A stretch of DNA of 64,000 bases from Sulfopaludibacter sp963815475 (GTDB lineage Bacteria; Acidobacteriota; Terriglobia; Bryobacterales; Bryobacteraceae): NCBI GenBank assembly GCA_963815475.1, contig CAWFHD010000003.1:6448001-6512000 (forward strand). Reading direction: 5' to 3'. Positions within the stretch are counted from its first letter, which is position 1. Each line of letters starts with the position of its first letter. This document shows positions 52,984 to 61,010 of this stretch, piece after piece. Position numbers and translations under genes: made by a program. The notes beneath the pieces are model-generated. The model did no database searches and was not told where the DNA came from. It saw nothing but the letters and a program-made list of their open reading frames with translations.

Positions 52984-53730
52984 GTGGCCCGCCAGAAGCT
53001 GGGACAGCATTTCTTAATTAAAGGCTCGCTGCTGGAACGCATCGCGGCGGCAGCCTGTCCTTCCACCACAGATCTGGTCGTCGAGATCGGACCCGGTCGC
53101 GGCGCCCTCACTGACAAACTACTGAAACGCGCGTCACGCGTGGTCGCCATTGAGGTAGACCATTTTCTGGCGGACCATCTGCGCCAGAAATACGCCGGCG
53201 AACCTCGGCTCGAAATTGTGGAAGCCGACGTCCTTGCTACAGACCTTGCCCGCTGGAGCGGGGCGCCCATCGCGGGCAACCTGCCCTACTACATCACCTC
53301 GCCCATCCTGCAGCGTTCCATGCGCCTGCGTCCGCCCCGGGCCGTTTTCCTGATGCAGGAGGAGGTGGCACAGCGCGTGATCGCCCAGCCCGGCTGCCGC
53401 GAATATGGCTTGCTCACCGTCCAGACGGCGCTCTTCGCGCACGCGCGCCGGCTGTTCGGCGTGAAGCCTTCGGCGTTCCATCCGCCGCCCCAAGTGGATT
53501 CCGCAGTGGTCCTGCTGGAACCGCGCGCCACCCTGCCAGTTTTCGACTCCGACGAGTTCCTGCGCTTCGTGGCCCTATGCTTCGCCCACAAACGCAAGAC
53601 GCTGCGCAATAACTTGTCGGACGTTTACGGCCGCGAGCGATTGGATGCGTGGCCAGAAGCCGGCTTGCGCGCCGAACAAATCCCACTTGAGGGCTTAGTG
53701 GAGATGTTTCAACGGACGCGTCAAGCCTGA
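52984..53730 (+). CDS. rsmA: 16S rRNA (adenine1518/1519-N6)-dimethyltransferase
   Basis: A 248-residue rRNA methyltransferase from the GTG at 52984: ARQKLGQHFLIKGSLLERIA, SAM motif VVEIGPGRGALTDKLL, AIEVDHFLADHL, the catalytic NLPYYITSPIL, VFLMQEEVAQRVIA, PSAFHPPPQVDSAVVLL and the C-terminal FAHKRKTLRNNL. It dimethylates two adjacent adenosines in helix 45 of 16S rRNA during ribosome maturation. The gene follows the anti-sigma factor by 9 bp; its 3' end overlaps the convergent amidohydrolase by 10 bp. Confidence 0.96.
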   Translation: MARQKLGQHFLIKGSLLERIAAAACPSTTDLVVEIGPGRGALTDKLLKRASRVVAIEVDHFLADHLRQKYAGEPRLEIVEADVLATDLARWSGAPIAGNLPYYITSPILQRSMRLRPPRAVFLMQEEVAQRVIAQPGCREYGLLTVQTALFAHARRLFGVKPSAFHPPPQVDSAVVLLEPRATLPVFDSDEFLRFVALCFAHKRKTLRNNLSDVYGRERLDAWPEAGLRAEQIPLEGLVEMFQRTRQA

Positions 53731-55427
53731 TAGACCGTGGAGCCGCCCACCACCGTGCGGACGATCTGGATGTCCTTGACCTTCGCCTTGTCTACCGTGA
53801 ACAGATCCTCGGCCAGCACCACAAAGTCCGCGAGTTTGCCCACTGCGATCGATCCCTTGATGGCTTCCTCATGTGAGTTGTAGGCGCCGTTGATTGTATT
53901 CACGCGCAGCGCTTCGTCCAACGTGATCCGCTGATTGGCTCCCCAGGTCTTGCCGTCCCACCCCGTGCGCGTCACCATCCCCTGAATCGCCATCCGCGGA
54001 TCGAACGGCCCCGGGCTGAAGTCCGAGCCTGCCGCCGCTTGCACGCCTGCATCCAGAAAACTGCGATAGGCCATGCACCGCTTCATCAACTCCTCGCCAT
54101 AGAACGCGAACTTATCGGAGTTGTAGTAGGCATACGACGTGAACGCCGCCGGCACTACGCCGCCTGCCTTGATGCGCCGCACCAGGTCGTCGTTGATCAG
54201 AGTGCAATGCGTGATCTTGGGACGCGCGTCGGCGCGCGGATGCAGCTTCTGCGCCCGCTCCACGGCCGTCAGCACCATATCGATGGCGACGTCGCCATTG
54301 GCGTGGCAGTTCACCTGGATGCCGGCCCGATGCACGCGCTCGATCCATGCGTTGAGGTCGTCCTGCGTCTCCGTGATATTGCCCTTGTAGGGCGGCGTGA
54401 CGCCGGGATACGGAGTGCTGAGCGCCATCGTGCGCTCGGAGAACGACCCGTCCACGGTATGCTCGGAGGTGGCGCCCAGGCGGATCCACTCGTCGCCGAA
54501 GCCGCTCATGATGCCGCCCGAAATCATTGCGTCCAGCACCCTGCCGCTGGCTTCATAGCTCACGCGATGCAGCAACTCGCCGCGCGCCCGCACCTGCTGC
54601 AGGGCCGTCAGGTTGCCGCCTTCGTGATGCACGCTGGTCACTCCATAACGCACGAACTGTTTGGAGATGTGCGCCAGGCCATCGCGATCGCGTTGCTCCC
54701 GCTGCTGCTCGGTAAACGCCGGTCGCTTGCCCCCGCGATTGAGCGCGTTCATGGCATGGTCCGTGACTCTGCCGTTGAGTTCGCCGTTGGCATCGCGGTC
54801 GAAGGTCCCGCCCGCCGGATTGGGCGTGTTCTTGTTGACGTCCGCCATCTCCAGCGCCTTGCTGTTGTAGAAGGCCGTGTGGCCGCCGCGATGATGCACT
54901 GCCACGGGATGATCTTTGGACACCTGATCCAGGTCGTGAACGTTCAGCGCGCGATTGTCCTTCAACTTCGTGTCGTCGAAGAAAAACCCTTCCACCCACG
55001 TGCCTGGCGGAGTCTCGCGAGCCTTGGCGCGAAGCTTGTCGACAATGCTGGCGATGGTGACGAACTCTACTTCGTAAGGATTACCCACCAGCACGTCGAA
55101 CAGCAGTGTGTTGCCGGTGGCGTGATTGTGGCAGTCAATGAAACCTGGCACAATCGTCATCTTCCGGGCATCGAACGTCTGCGTGCCTTTGCCGATGAGC
55201 GGTCGGATCTCCGCGTTACTCCCGATCGCGGTAAAGCGGCCGGCCTTCACCGCAAATGCCTCCGTCTTCGGCGCCTGCGAATCCACGGTGTAGACGTTGG
55301 CGTTAAATACCACGAGATCGGGGTTCTGCGTATCGGCGGCGCGGAGCCACGATACCCCCGTCAAACCAGCGAGTCCTGCGCCGGTCAGACCCAGGAATTC
55401 CCGACGGCTGCTTCGGCGATTAGTCAT
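53721..55427 (-). CDS. Exported amidohydrolase (YtcJ/NfdA-like, Amidohydro_3)
   Basis: A 568-residue protein with a Tat signal (SSRREFLGLTGAGLAGLTGVSW). Metal ligands are in GFIDCHNHATG; VNCHANGDVAIDMVL, ITHCTLINDDLV and AAGSDFSPGPFDP are later conserved motifs of the YtcJ family, and TINGAYNSHEEAIKGSIAVGKLADFVVL closes the barrel. Likely a periplasmic zinc hydrolase acting on amide bonds of small molecules; substrate unknown. Convergent with rsmA, overlapping by 10 bp. Confidence 0.92.
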   Translation of the reverse strand: MTNRRSSRREFLGLTGAGLAGLTGVSWLRAADTQNPDLVVFNANVYTVDSQAPKTEAFAVKAGRFTAIGSNAEIRPLIGKGTQTFDARKMTIVPGFIDCHNHATGNTLLFDVLVGNPYEVEFVTIASIVDKLRAKARETPPGTWVEGFFFDDTKLKDNRALNVHDLDQVSKDHPVAVHHRGGHTAFYNSKALEMADVNKNTPNPAGGTFDRDANGELNGRVTDHAMNALNRGGKRPAFTEQQREQRDRDGLAHISKQFVRYGVTSVHHEGGNLTALQQVRARGELLHRVSYEASGRVLDAMISGGIMSGFGDEWIRLGATSEHTVDGSFSERTMALSTPYPGVTPPYKGNITETQDDLNAWIERVHRAGIQVNCHANGDVAIDMVLTAVERAQKLHPRADARPKITHCTLINDDLVRRIKAGGVVPAAFTSYAYYNSDKFAFYGEELMKRCMAYRSFLDAGVQAAAGSDFSPGPFDPRMAIQGMVTRTGWDGKTWGANQRITLDEALRVNTINGAYNSHEEAIKGSIAVGKLADFVVLAEDLFTVDKAKVKDIQIVRTVVGGSTVYQA

Positions 55428-55484
55428 TGTGCGATTCTATCTCAGCCGAAGCGGCCTTGCCTTCAAAAGGTAGATCATTGAAAG

Positions 55485-56243
55485 GTGCCTCTGCGGCGAG
55501 CAAGCTCGATCAGCGCCTTCACGATTTTCTGCGGCGTGTTGTACGCGCAGTCCGCGCCCCAGCTGCCGTGCGGCGTCGCTCCGTTTCCGCCGTACCCCGA
55601 TGTGGCGGCGCCACCGGCCGTGAAGGTTTGGGAGCACACCACTTGGGCTCCGGCCCCCTGCACCGCATGGTCTCCCATGGACTCCGCGACTATCGTCGCC
55701 ACCGCCGCGCGTTTCCGTTTCGCCGCGGGCGCCGATGGCCTACGCCGGAAACTCGGCGCGATTTCCGAGATGACCGGTCTCCTCTACTGGTCCACCAGCA
55801 GTCAGAAGTGGCAGTCGCTGATTGTGGAAGCGCACGCGCTAACCTCGCCCGCGGGCGAGCAGCGCCGCAAGGACTTCGCGTCCGACGAGATGGCTGCCGG
55901 CCGCATCCTCTACATCCATCAGGAGGACAACCTCCTGGGGCCCGCGACTTACAAAATCCGCATGCTCACCTCTGCGGCAGACCGCTTGGTCTTCGCGACC
56001 GAAAACACCACGGCAATTCGGCGCTTCGGGCTGGAGATCTTCCAGGCGGCCGATATCCAATCCATCTGCTTTCTCGATCGCGAATCGAAGGACGTGTGGC
56101 GATATTACAACCTCACACGCATGGCCAAGCAGGCAAGCGTCCTCACCATGGGGCACGACGCTTCGTTCATCAACCGAGCGGTGGCGCTCTACCGCTACCT
56201 CGCCGGCATTCCGGCCGACCAGGAGCCTCCCGCCGCGCGCTGA
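55485..56243 (+). CDS. DUF6675-like exported protein
   Basis: A 252-residue protein from the GTG at 55485, with a signal peptide (MPLRRASSISAFTIFCGVLYA). It then reads PCGVAPFPPYPDVAAPPAVKVWEH, PCTAWSPMDSATIVATAARFRF, LGAISEMTGLLYWSTSSQKWQSLIVEA, DNLLGPATYKIRMLTSAADRLVFATENTTAIRRFGLEIFQAADIQSICFLDRESKDVWRYYNLTR. The pattern recalls DUF6675 proteins of Acidobacteria and Proteobacteria. Function unknown. Divergent from the amidohydrolase with 57 bp between starts. Confidence 0.75.
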   Translation: MPLRRASSISAFTIFCGVLYAQSAPQLPCGVAPFPPYPDVAAPPAVKVWEHTTWAPAPCTAWSPMDSATIVATAARFRFAAGADGLRRKLGAISEMTGLLYWSTSSQKWQSLIVEAHALTSPAGEQRRKDFASDEMAAGRILYIHQEDNLLGPATYKIRMLTSAADRLVFATENTTAIRRFGLEIFQAADIQSICFLDRESKDVWRYYNLTRMAKQASVLTMGHDASFINRAVALYRYLAGIPADQEPPAAR

Positions 56244-56244
56244 G

Positions 56245-57093
56245 CTACTTGGATACCAGACCGGTCATGCCCCAATCGCGGGCCTGCGTAATCCGACCTT
56301 GTCCCAGCGGCGCCTTCAGCTCTTCGATCTGAAAGTCGAGATTGCTGCCTTTCACTTCCACGCGGACATGGCCGAAAAACCATCCGTCCGCATAGGCCTT
56401 CGTGAGGCGCAGATGGCCGCCCGAGCTTCCCACGGAAATGTAGTTCACGCCCTCCAGTTCGAAGCGCAGCATCTGGTGAATGTGGCCGGCCACCACATAC
56501 TGCACTCCGTACTGCTTCGCCAGGCGATGCAGACGGAAATCGGGATTACGAAAGCCAACGTTCATCAGCCACGACGGCCGGTGCGAAAAAATCAGCTTGA
56601 CCGTCGCCGCGGCATGCGCCTTCAAGTCGCTTTCGAGGTAGTCCAGTTCCGCGGTGGAAAGCTCGTCCGACCGGCTGTTGTCGAGCACGGTGAAATGCGC
56701 CTGCTCATAGTCGAAACTGTAATGCGCAGGATGCCCCGCGTATTTGCGGAACAGTTGCTCCGAAACAGCCGACCAGATGTCGTGATTGCCGGGAACGAGA
56801 TAGAGAGGATACTCGCGATACGGTTGCCAGAGCTTTTGGACCGCCGTCCACTCCCCGGCGGCCTTGGCGTCGTCGCCTCCCTCAATGGTGTCGCCCACAT
56901 TAATGAGAAAGGCTGGATGTTCCGCCGCCGCCTCTTGCCAGACCTGCTCATAAACGCCTGGCTGCGCTTCACCGGTGCGGTCCCCCAGAATGACGAACGT
57001 GATTCGCCCGTCAGCCGCCAGACAAAAGGCAGCAATCGAAGCGAGAACAAGTAGCGCGCCAATCAGTTTCCGCAAGTCCCCACTATACGTCAC
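56245..57093 (-). CDS. Exported calcineurin-like metallophosphoesterase
   Basis: A 282-residue protein with signal peptide (ALLVLASIAAFCLAADG). Metal-ligand motifs in order: VILGDRTGE (the usual DxH is DRT), NVGDTIEGGDD (GDxxD), LVPGNHDIWS (GNHD), KLIFSHRPSW and the terminal VAGHIHQMLRFE. Purple-acid-type phosphoesterase in the periplasm; substrate unknown. It converges on the DUF6675-like gene with 1 bp between. Confidence 0.91.
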   Translation of the reverse strand: MTYSGDLRKLIGALLVLASIAAFCLAADGRITFVILGDRTGEAQPGVYEQVWQEAAAEHPAFLINVGDTIEGGDDAKAAGEWTAVQKLWQPYREYPLYLVPGNHDIWSAVSEQLFRKYAGHPAHYSFDYEQAHFTVLDNSRSDELSTAELDYLESDLKAHAAATVKLIFSHRPSWLMNVGFRNPDFRLHRLAKQYGVQYVVAGHIHQMLRFELEGVNYISVGSSGGHLRLTKAYADGWFFGHVRVEVKGSNLDFQIEELKAPLGQGRITQARDWGMTGLVSK

Positions 57094-57124
57094 GAGGACC
57101 CGGCTTTTTGGGCGGCGAGGAGAA

Positions 57125-58177
57125 TCATCCGATCTTCAGAGGAAGTTCCTTCATCTCGCCCATCCATTGCAACTCCCGCTCGATATCCGGGTGCATGCGG
57201 TACTTCTTGGTGACCGCTGCCACCTTCTCCCCAATTACATCGATCCGGGCGGTGTCCCAGTTCCCCACGCCAAGTTGGCCGCAATAGTTCAGATACCCGG
57301 GCCACGTAGGATCGATCCCCATGCACTCCACCGCTACGCGATCCGCGGCCACGAAATCCGTCGATGCGATAGCGATCCGCGACGCCACCGGCGTGCCCGA
57401 TGCCGGCCCGTTGCCTTCCATGCCGTCGTACCCATCGATCACCGCGGCGCCCCAGTAGGGCCGAAGCTTCTGCGCGGTCAGCAGCATATTGTAGTGGGTC
57501 TGTCGAATTCCGGTGTGATACTTGCGCTTGTCGTTCCAGCGCGGCGTTTCCTTAGGCGCGAAATGCAGCGGGGCGCCCAGCACCATATTTTTCACCGAGA
57601 GCGTCGCCACCACGGTGTTGTGAGTCTTGAGTATGCCCGCACAGATGATGAAGGCGTCTGGGTCCAACAAGCGGGCCGCCAGGCGGACCGCCTGCGGATG
57701 CAGGTCGTAATCGATCAACGGGATCACCTGGTACTTCGCCTCGGCATTCAAGTCGATCAGATTCACGCCGGGGATTTTCGTATAGCTGAAGTTGCGGAAT
57801 CCCTCCATGGTGTCGCCTGCCGACGATTCCACTACGCTCACCGGCAATTTGAAACGCGGCTGCAGATAATCGAGGATGCCGAAGATGGCGTCGGCATGCG
57901 TCGCGGCGAGTTGGTTCGTTGTGGAAACGTTATTCACTTTGACGATCACGTACTTCTTGCCGGCGATCCCGGCGCGGATCTGCGGATCGATTGCCGCCAG
58001 CGCGTCGCGCACATTGCGCCGCCGCTCGTCGCCCTTCACAATCGCCACGGTGGATGGCGGCCGAGGCGGCATAAAGGTAAGAGGCGGTGTGGAGGGTGCG
58101 GCCACTTGCGCGTGGAGAGCGGCAAGAGTACCGGCTCCGGCGGAAAGGTGAAAGAAAGCGCGGCGTGAAAAATTCAT
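57125..58177 (-). CDS. DUF362-domain Tat-exported protein
   Basis: A 350-residue protein from the ATG at 58177 (AGAGGTG precedes it at good spacing; a GTG at 58186 is the alternative). Tat signal NFSRRAFFHLSAGAGTLAAL. DUF362 features: VAIVKGDERRRNVRDAL, YVIVKVNNVSTTNQLAATHADAIFGILDYL, AFIICAGILKTHNTVVATLSVKNMVLGAP, AVIDGYDGMEGNGPASGTPVASRIAIASTDFVAADRVAVECMG. No ferredoxin Cys clusters are present, unlike many DUF362 proteins. Function unknown. It shares a strand with the phosphoesterase but is 31 bp away. Confidence 0.87.
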   Translation of the reverse strand: MNFSRRAFFHLSAGAGTLAALHAQVAAPSTPPLTFMPPRPPSTVAIVKGDERRRNVRDALAAIDPQIRAGIAGKKYVIVKVNNVSTTNQLAATHADAIFGILDYLQPRFKLPVSVVESSAGDTMEGFRNFSYTKIPGVNLIDLNAEAKYQVIPLIDYDLHPQAVRLAARLLDPDAFIICAGILKTHNTVVATLSVKNMVLGAPLHFAPKETPRWNDKRKYHTGIRQTHYNMLLTAQKLRPYWGAAVIDGYDGMEGNGPASGTPVASRIAIASTDFVAADRVAVECMGIDPTWPGYLNYCGQLGVGNWDTARIDVIGEKVAAVTKKYRMHPDIERELQWMGEMKELPLKIG

Positions 58178-58291
58178 GACTTTCACCTCTTATTATAGAA
58201 AAATGGTCACTCGCCCGCACGGTTGCTTTGCCCTTGGCCGTGGCCCCAGTTTTCGCGGGAACCGCCGTCGTCCGCCCGGTGTCCAAAAAGC

Positions 58292-60736
58292 ATGCTGTCT
58301 GTCCTCGAAACCACCCTGCAAGACGCCCGCTATGCCATCCGCTGGTTAACCCGCTATCCTGCCTTTTCCCTCACCGCCATTCTTGCCGGAGCCCTGGGAA
58401 TCGGAGCCACCACCGCAGTGTTCAGCGCGGTTGACCGGATCCTTTTTCGTGCGCTTCCATACGCCGACGAGGACCGCCTGGTTTCCACCGGCATGATGGC
58501 GCCTCTCGATACAAACGAATTCCTCTTTGCCGAGCCCTACATCGATCTGCGGCACAACCGCGGGCCTTTCGAGGACGTGACTGCTTTCCAGGCCGGCGCC
58601 TACGAGGTGGATCTCAGCGAGTCCAACCCCGTCCGCCTGCACGCTCTGCGGCTCGAAGCCAATTTCCTGCCGCTCTTTGGCATCCGCCCCGCCGCTGGAC
58701 GCAACTTCACACGCGAAGAGGACCGGCCCAACGGACCGCACGTCGCCATGATCTCTCACGCGTTGTGGCGCAGCCGTTTCGCCGCCGACCCTGCCGCCGT
58801 GGGACGCACGCTGCAACTTGACGGCGCGTCGTATGAAATCATCGGCGTCCTGCCTACGGATTTCGAGATGCCGACCCTGACTCCGGCGGATGTGCTGCTT
58901 CCGCTCGCGCTCGACGAAGCCAGCGAGCGAGCCGGCCGCGCCTTTCGCGTCTTCGCCAAACTGAAGCCCGGGATCAGCGTGAGGCAGGCTATGGCGGAGT
59001 TGCAGCCGCAATATCAGCGCGCCATCCTCACGGTGCCTCCGCAATTTCGCAAAGAGATCACGTGGCGCGTGCGGCCCGTCCGCGACCGGCAAGTGGGTGA
59101 CGTCCGCGCCGCGTCGCTGGCACTTTTCGGCGCTGTTCTGGCGGTGCTGCTAATCGCCTGCGCCAACATCGCGACCCTGCTGCTGGCGCGCGCCGTGGCC
59201 CGCGAGCGCGAAATCGCCATGCGCGCGGCCCTCGGCGCGTCGCGCCTTCGCCTGGCTCGCCAGACTCTCACCGAAAGTGTCATCTTGAGCGGGATCGCAG
59301 GCGCAGTGGGCTGCGGACTGGCGTGGGTGCTGCTGCGGGTTTTCGTTGCCATCGCACCGGCTGCATTGCCGCGGTTAGAGCAAGCATCCATTGATGGGCG
59401 AGTGCTGCTCTTCACCCTCGCCGCCGCGCTCGCCTCCGGGGTTGTGTTCGGCATCGCGCCGGCGCTGCGGCGTTCCAGATCGCTGCTGGCCGCCGGTTCG
59501 CGCGCCACCGTGCGCACGCGCGGCGGATTGCGCTCCGCCCTCGTGACTCTCGAAATCGCAGTCTCCATGGTTCTGCTGACGGGCGCGGGCCTGCTGCTGC
59601 GCAGTCTCTGGAGCCTGGAAAGCGTCCCGCTCGGCATCTCCACCGACCACGTGATCACTGCGCGCTTCGTGCTGGGTCGTCAAGGTTATGCCCGGCCCGA
59701 ACAGCAGATCGCCTTCTTCAACCAGTTGGAGCAGCGCCTCGCCGACGCCCCGGGCGTGGAAACGGTGGCCCTCACCGATACCTTGCCGCCCGCGGGTGGT
59801 ATGCGCGGCCGACCCTACTCCACCATCGACGTCGAAGGCCGCCCGCGCATTCCTGAAGGGACGGGCGGCATGGTGAGCTGGCGCTATGTGACCCCCGGAT
59901 ACTTCACAGCCATGCGAATCCCAATCGTCCGCGGGCGTCCTTTCAACGAGCAGGATCGCGGCCCCTCGGAGAGTTCTACCATTCTCACCGAATCGCTGGC
60001 GCGGAAGATGTTCCCCAATCAGGACCCCATCGGCCAGCGAATCCTCAAAGACCCGCAGGGCCAATGGACCACCGTTGTGGGCATCGCGCGCGATGTGACC
60101 AACCTCGGCGCAACCCGGCAGAGTTGGCCGGAATTCTACACACTCCGCAAACATGCGGTCGACTCCGTCCTGCAGCAGCAGGAGCCTCCCATTGGGTGGC
60201 GGTCGGCGATCGTAGTTGTGCGCACCGCGGTGGATCCGCAACTGGCATCGAGCGCCATCCGCTCCATCATCGCATCGCTCGATTCCACGCTACCGGTCGA
60301 GCTCGAAACCATGCATCAGCGCCTGCAGCAAATCGACCAGCGCCCGCGTTTCTACGCCATCCTGCTGACCGTTTTCGCGGCCATGGGAGTGCTGATCGCG
60401 GCGGTCGGACTGTTCGGAGTGATGTCGTTCCTGGTGGCGCAGCGTTCGCGCGAAGTGGGAGTGCGGATGGCGCTGGGCGCTACTCCTGGCGATATCGTGC
60501 GGATGACGCTGGCTTCGGCCGCGCGTTGGACGGCGGCGGGAGTCGTGCTCGGAGCCGCGGGATCGTTTATGGCAGCGCGTCTCCTGCGCTCCCTGCTCTT
60601 TCACGTGCAGCCCGATGATCCGTCAGCCACCGCCGCAGCCGTGGCAGTGCTCTGCGCCGTCACTCTGATCGCTGCCGCCGCGCCGGCCCGCCGAGCCTCC
60701 AAGCTCGACCCGATGCAGACCTTGAGGGAGGAGTAG
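58292..60736 (+). CDS. ADOP-type ABC permease without prefix, 814 aa
   Basis: Starts at ATG 58292 (MLSVLETTLQDARYAIRWLTRYPAFSLTAILAGALGIGATTAVFSAVDRILFRALP); an upstream frame to 58223 is not conserved. MacB core, FtsX helices (GAVLAVLLIACANIATLLLARAVAREREIAMRAALGASR), second core and terminal helices ending in PARRASKLDPMQTLREE. It lacks the cytoplasmic prefix of three paralogues and any adjacent ATPase. Fifth of its kind in the window. Substrate unknown. Confidence 0.91.
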   Translation: MLSVLETTLQDARYAIRWLTRYPAFSLTAILAGALGIGATTAVFSAVDRILFRALPYADEDRLVSTGMMAPLDTNEFLFAEPYIDLRHNRGPFEDVTAFQAGAYEVDLSESNPVRLHALRLEANFLPLFGIRPAAGRNFTREEDRPNGPHVAMISHALWRSRFAADPAAVGRTLQLDGASYEIIGVLPTDFEMPTLTPADVLLPLALDEASERAGRAFRVFAKLKPGISVRQAMAELQPQYQRAILTVPPQFRKEITWRVRPVRDRQVGDVRAASLALFGAVLAVLLIACANIATLLLARAVAREREIAMRAALGASRLRLARQTLTESVILSGIAGAVGCGLAWVLLRVFVAIAPAALPRLEQASIDGRVLLFTLAAALASGVVFGIAPALRRSRSLLAAGSRATVRTRGGLRSALVTLEIAVSMVLLTGAGLLLRSLWSLESVPLGISTDHVITARFVLGRQGYARPEQQIAFFNQLEQRLADAPGVETVALTDTLPPAGGMRGRPYSTIDVEGRPRIPEGTGGMVSWRYVTPGYFTAMRIPIVRGRPFNEQDRGPSESSTILTESLARKMFPNQDPIGQRILKDPQGQWTTVVGIARDVTNLGATRQSWPEFYTLRKHAVDSVLQQQEPPIGWRSAIVVVRTAVDPQLASSAIRSIIASLDSTLPVELETMHQRLQQIDQRPRFYAILLTVFAAMGVLIAAVGLFGVMSFLVAQRSREVGVRMALGATPGDIVRMTLASAARWTAAGVVLGAAGSFMAARLLRSLLFHVQPDDPSATAAAVAVLCAVTLIAAAAPARRASKLDPMQTLREE

Positions 60737-60781
60737 CCGCAAGCAGCTTCGGGGCGGAAAATATACCTTCCGTCCTCCCGA

Positions 60782-60804
60782 TCGGTATTTGTTTCTTATA
60801 CCGA
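60782..60804. repeat. Inverted repeat downstream of the ADOP gene
   Basis: TCGGTAT (60782-60788) and ATACCGA (60798-60804) are perfect 7-bp arms around a 9-bp T-rich centre. It lies 46 bp past the permease stop and 207 bp before the TonB receptor. It may be a weak terminator or a regulatory site; no T run follows. Confidence 0.35.
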
Positions 60805-61010
60805 AACGATCTAAACGACCGCAAGGGCGTTCGAAAATGGTTCACTTGACCCTCAAACGCCTTTTAGAATCATTCACCTCCGCTCTACCGTCGCCTCGGC
60901 GTAGCGTTTTTCCTGTCAAAACTTTGCGGCGTTAACACAAAGTGACTCCATTGTCCGCTGTGCCAGGAACTATACTATGTCCCAACAGGGTTACAACCAG
61001 GAGGTTACTT

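Noticed and set aside
54039..55481. 480-codon open frame on the plus strand
   Set aside because: Antisense to the Tat-exported amidohydrolase. The translation is low-information and lacks any motif.
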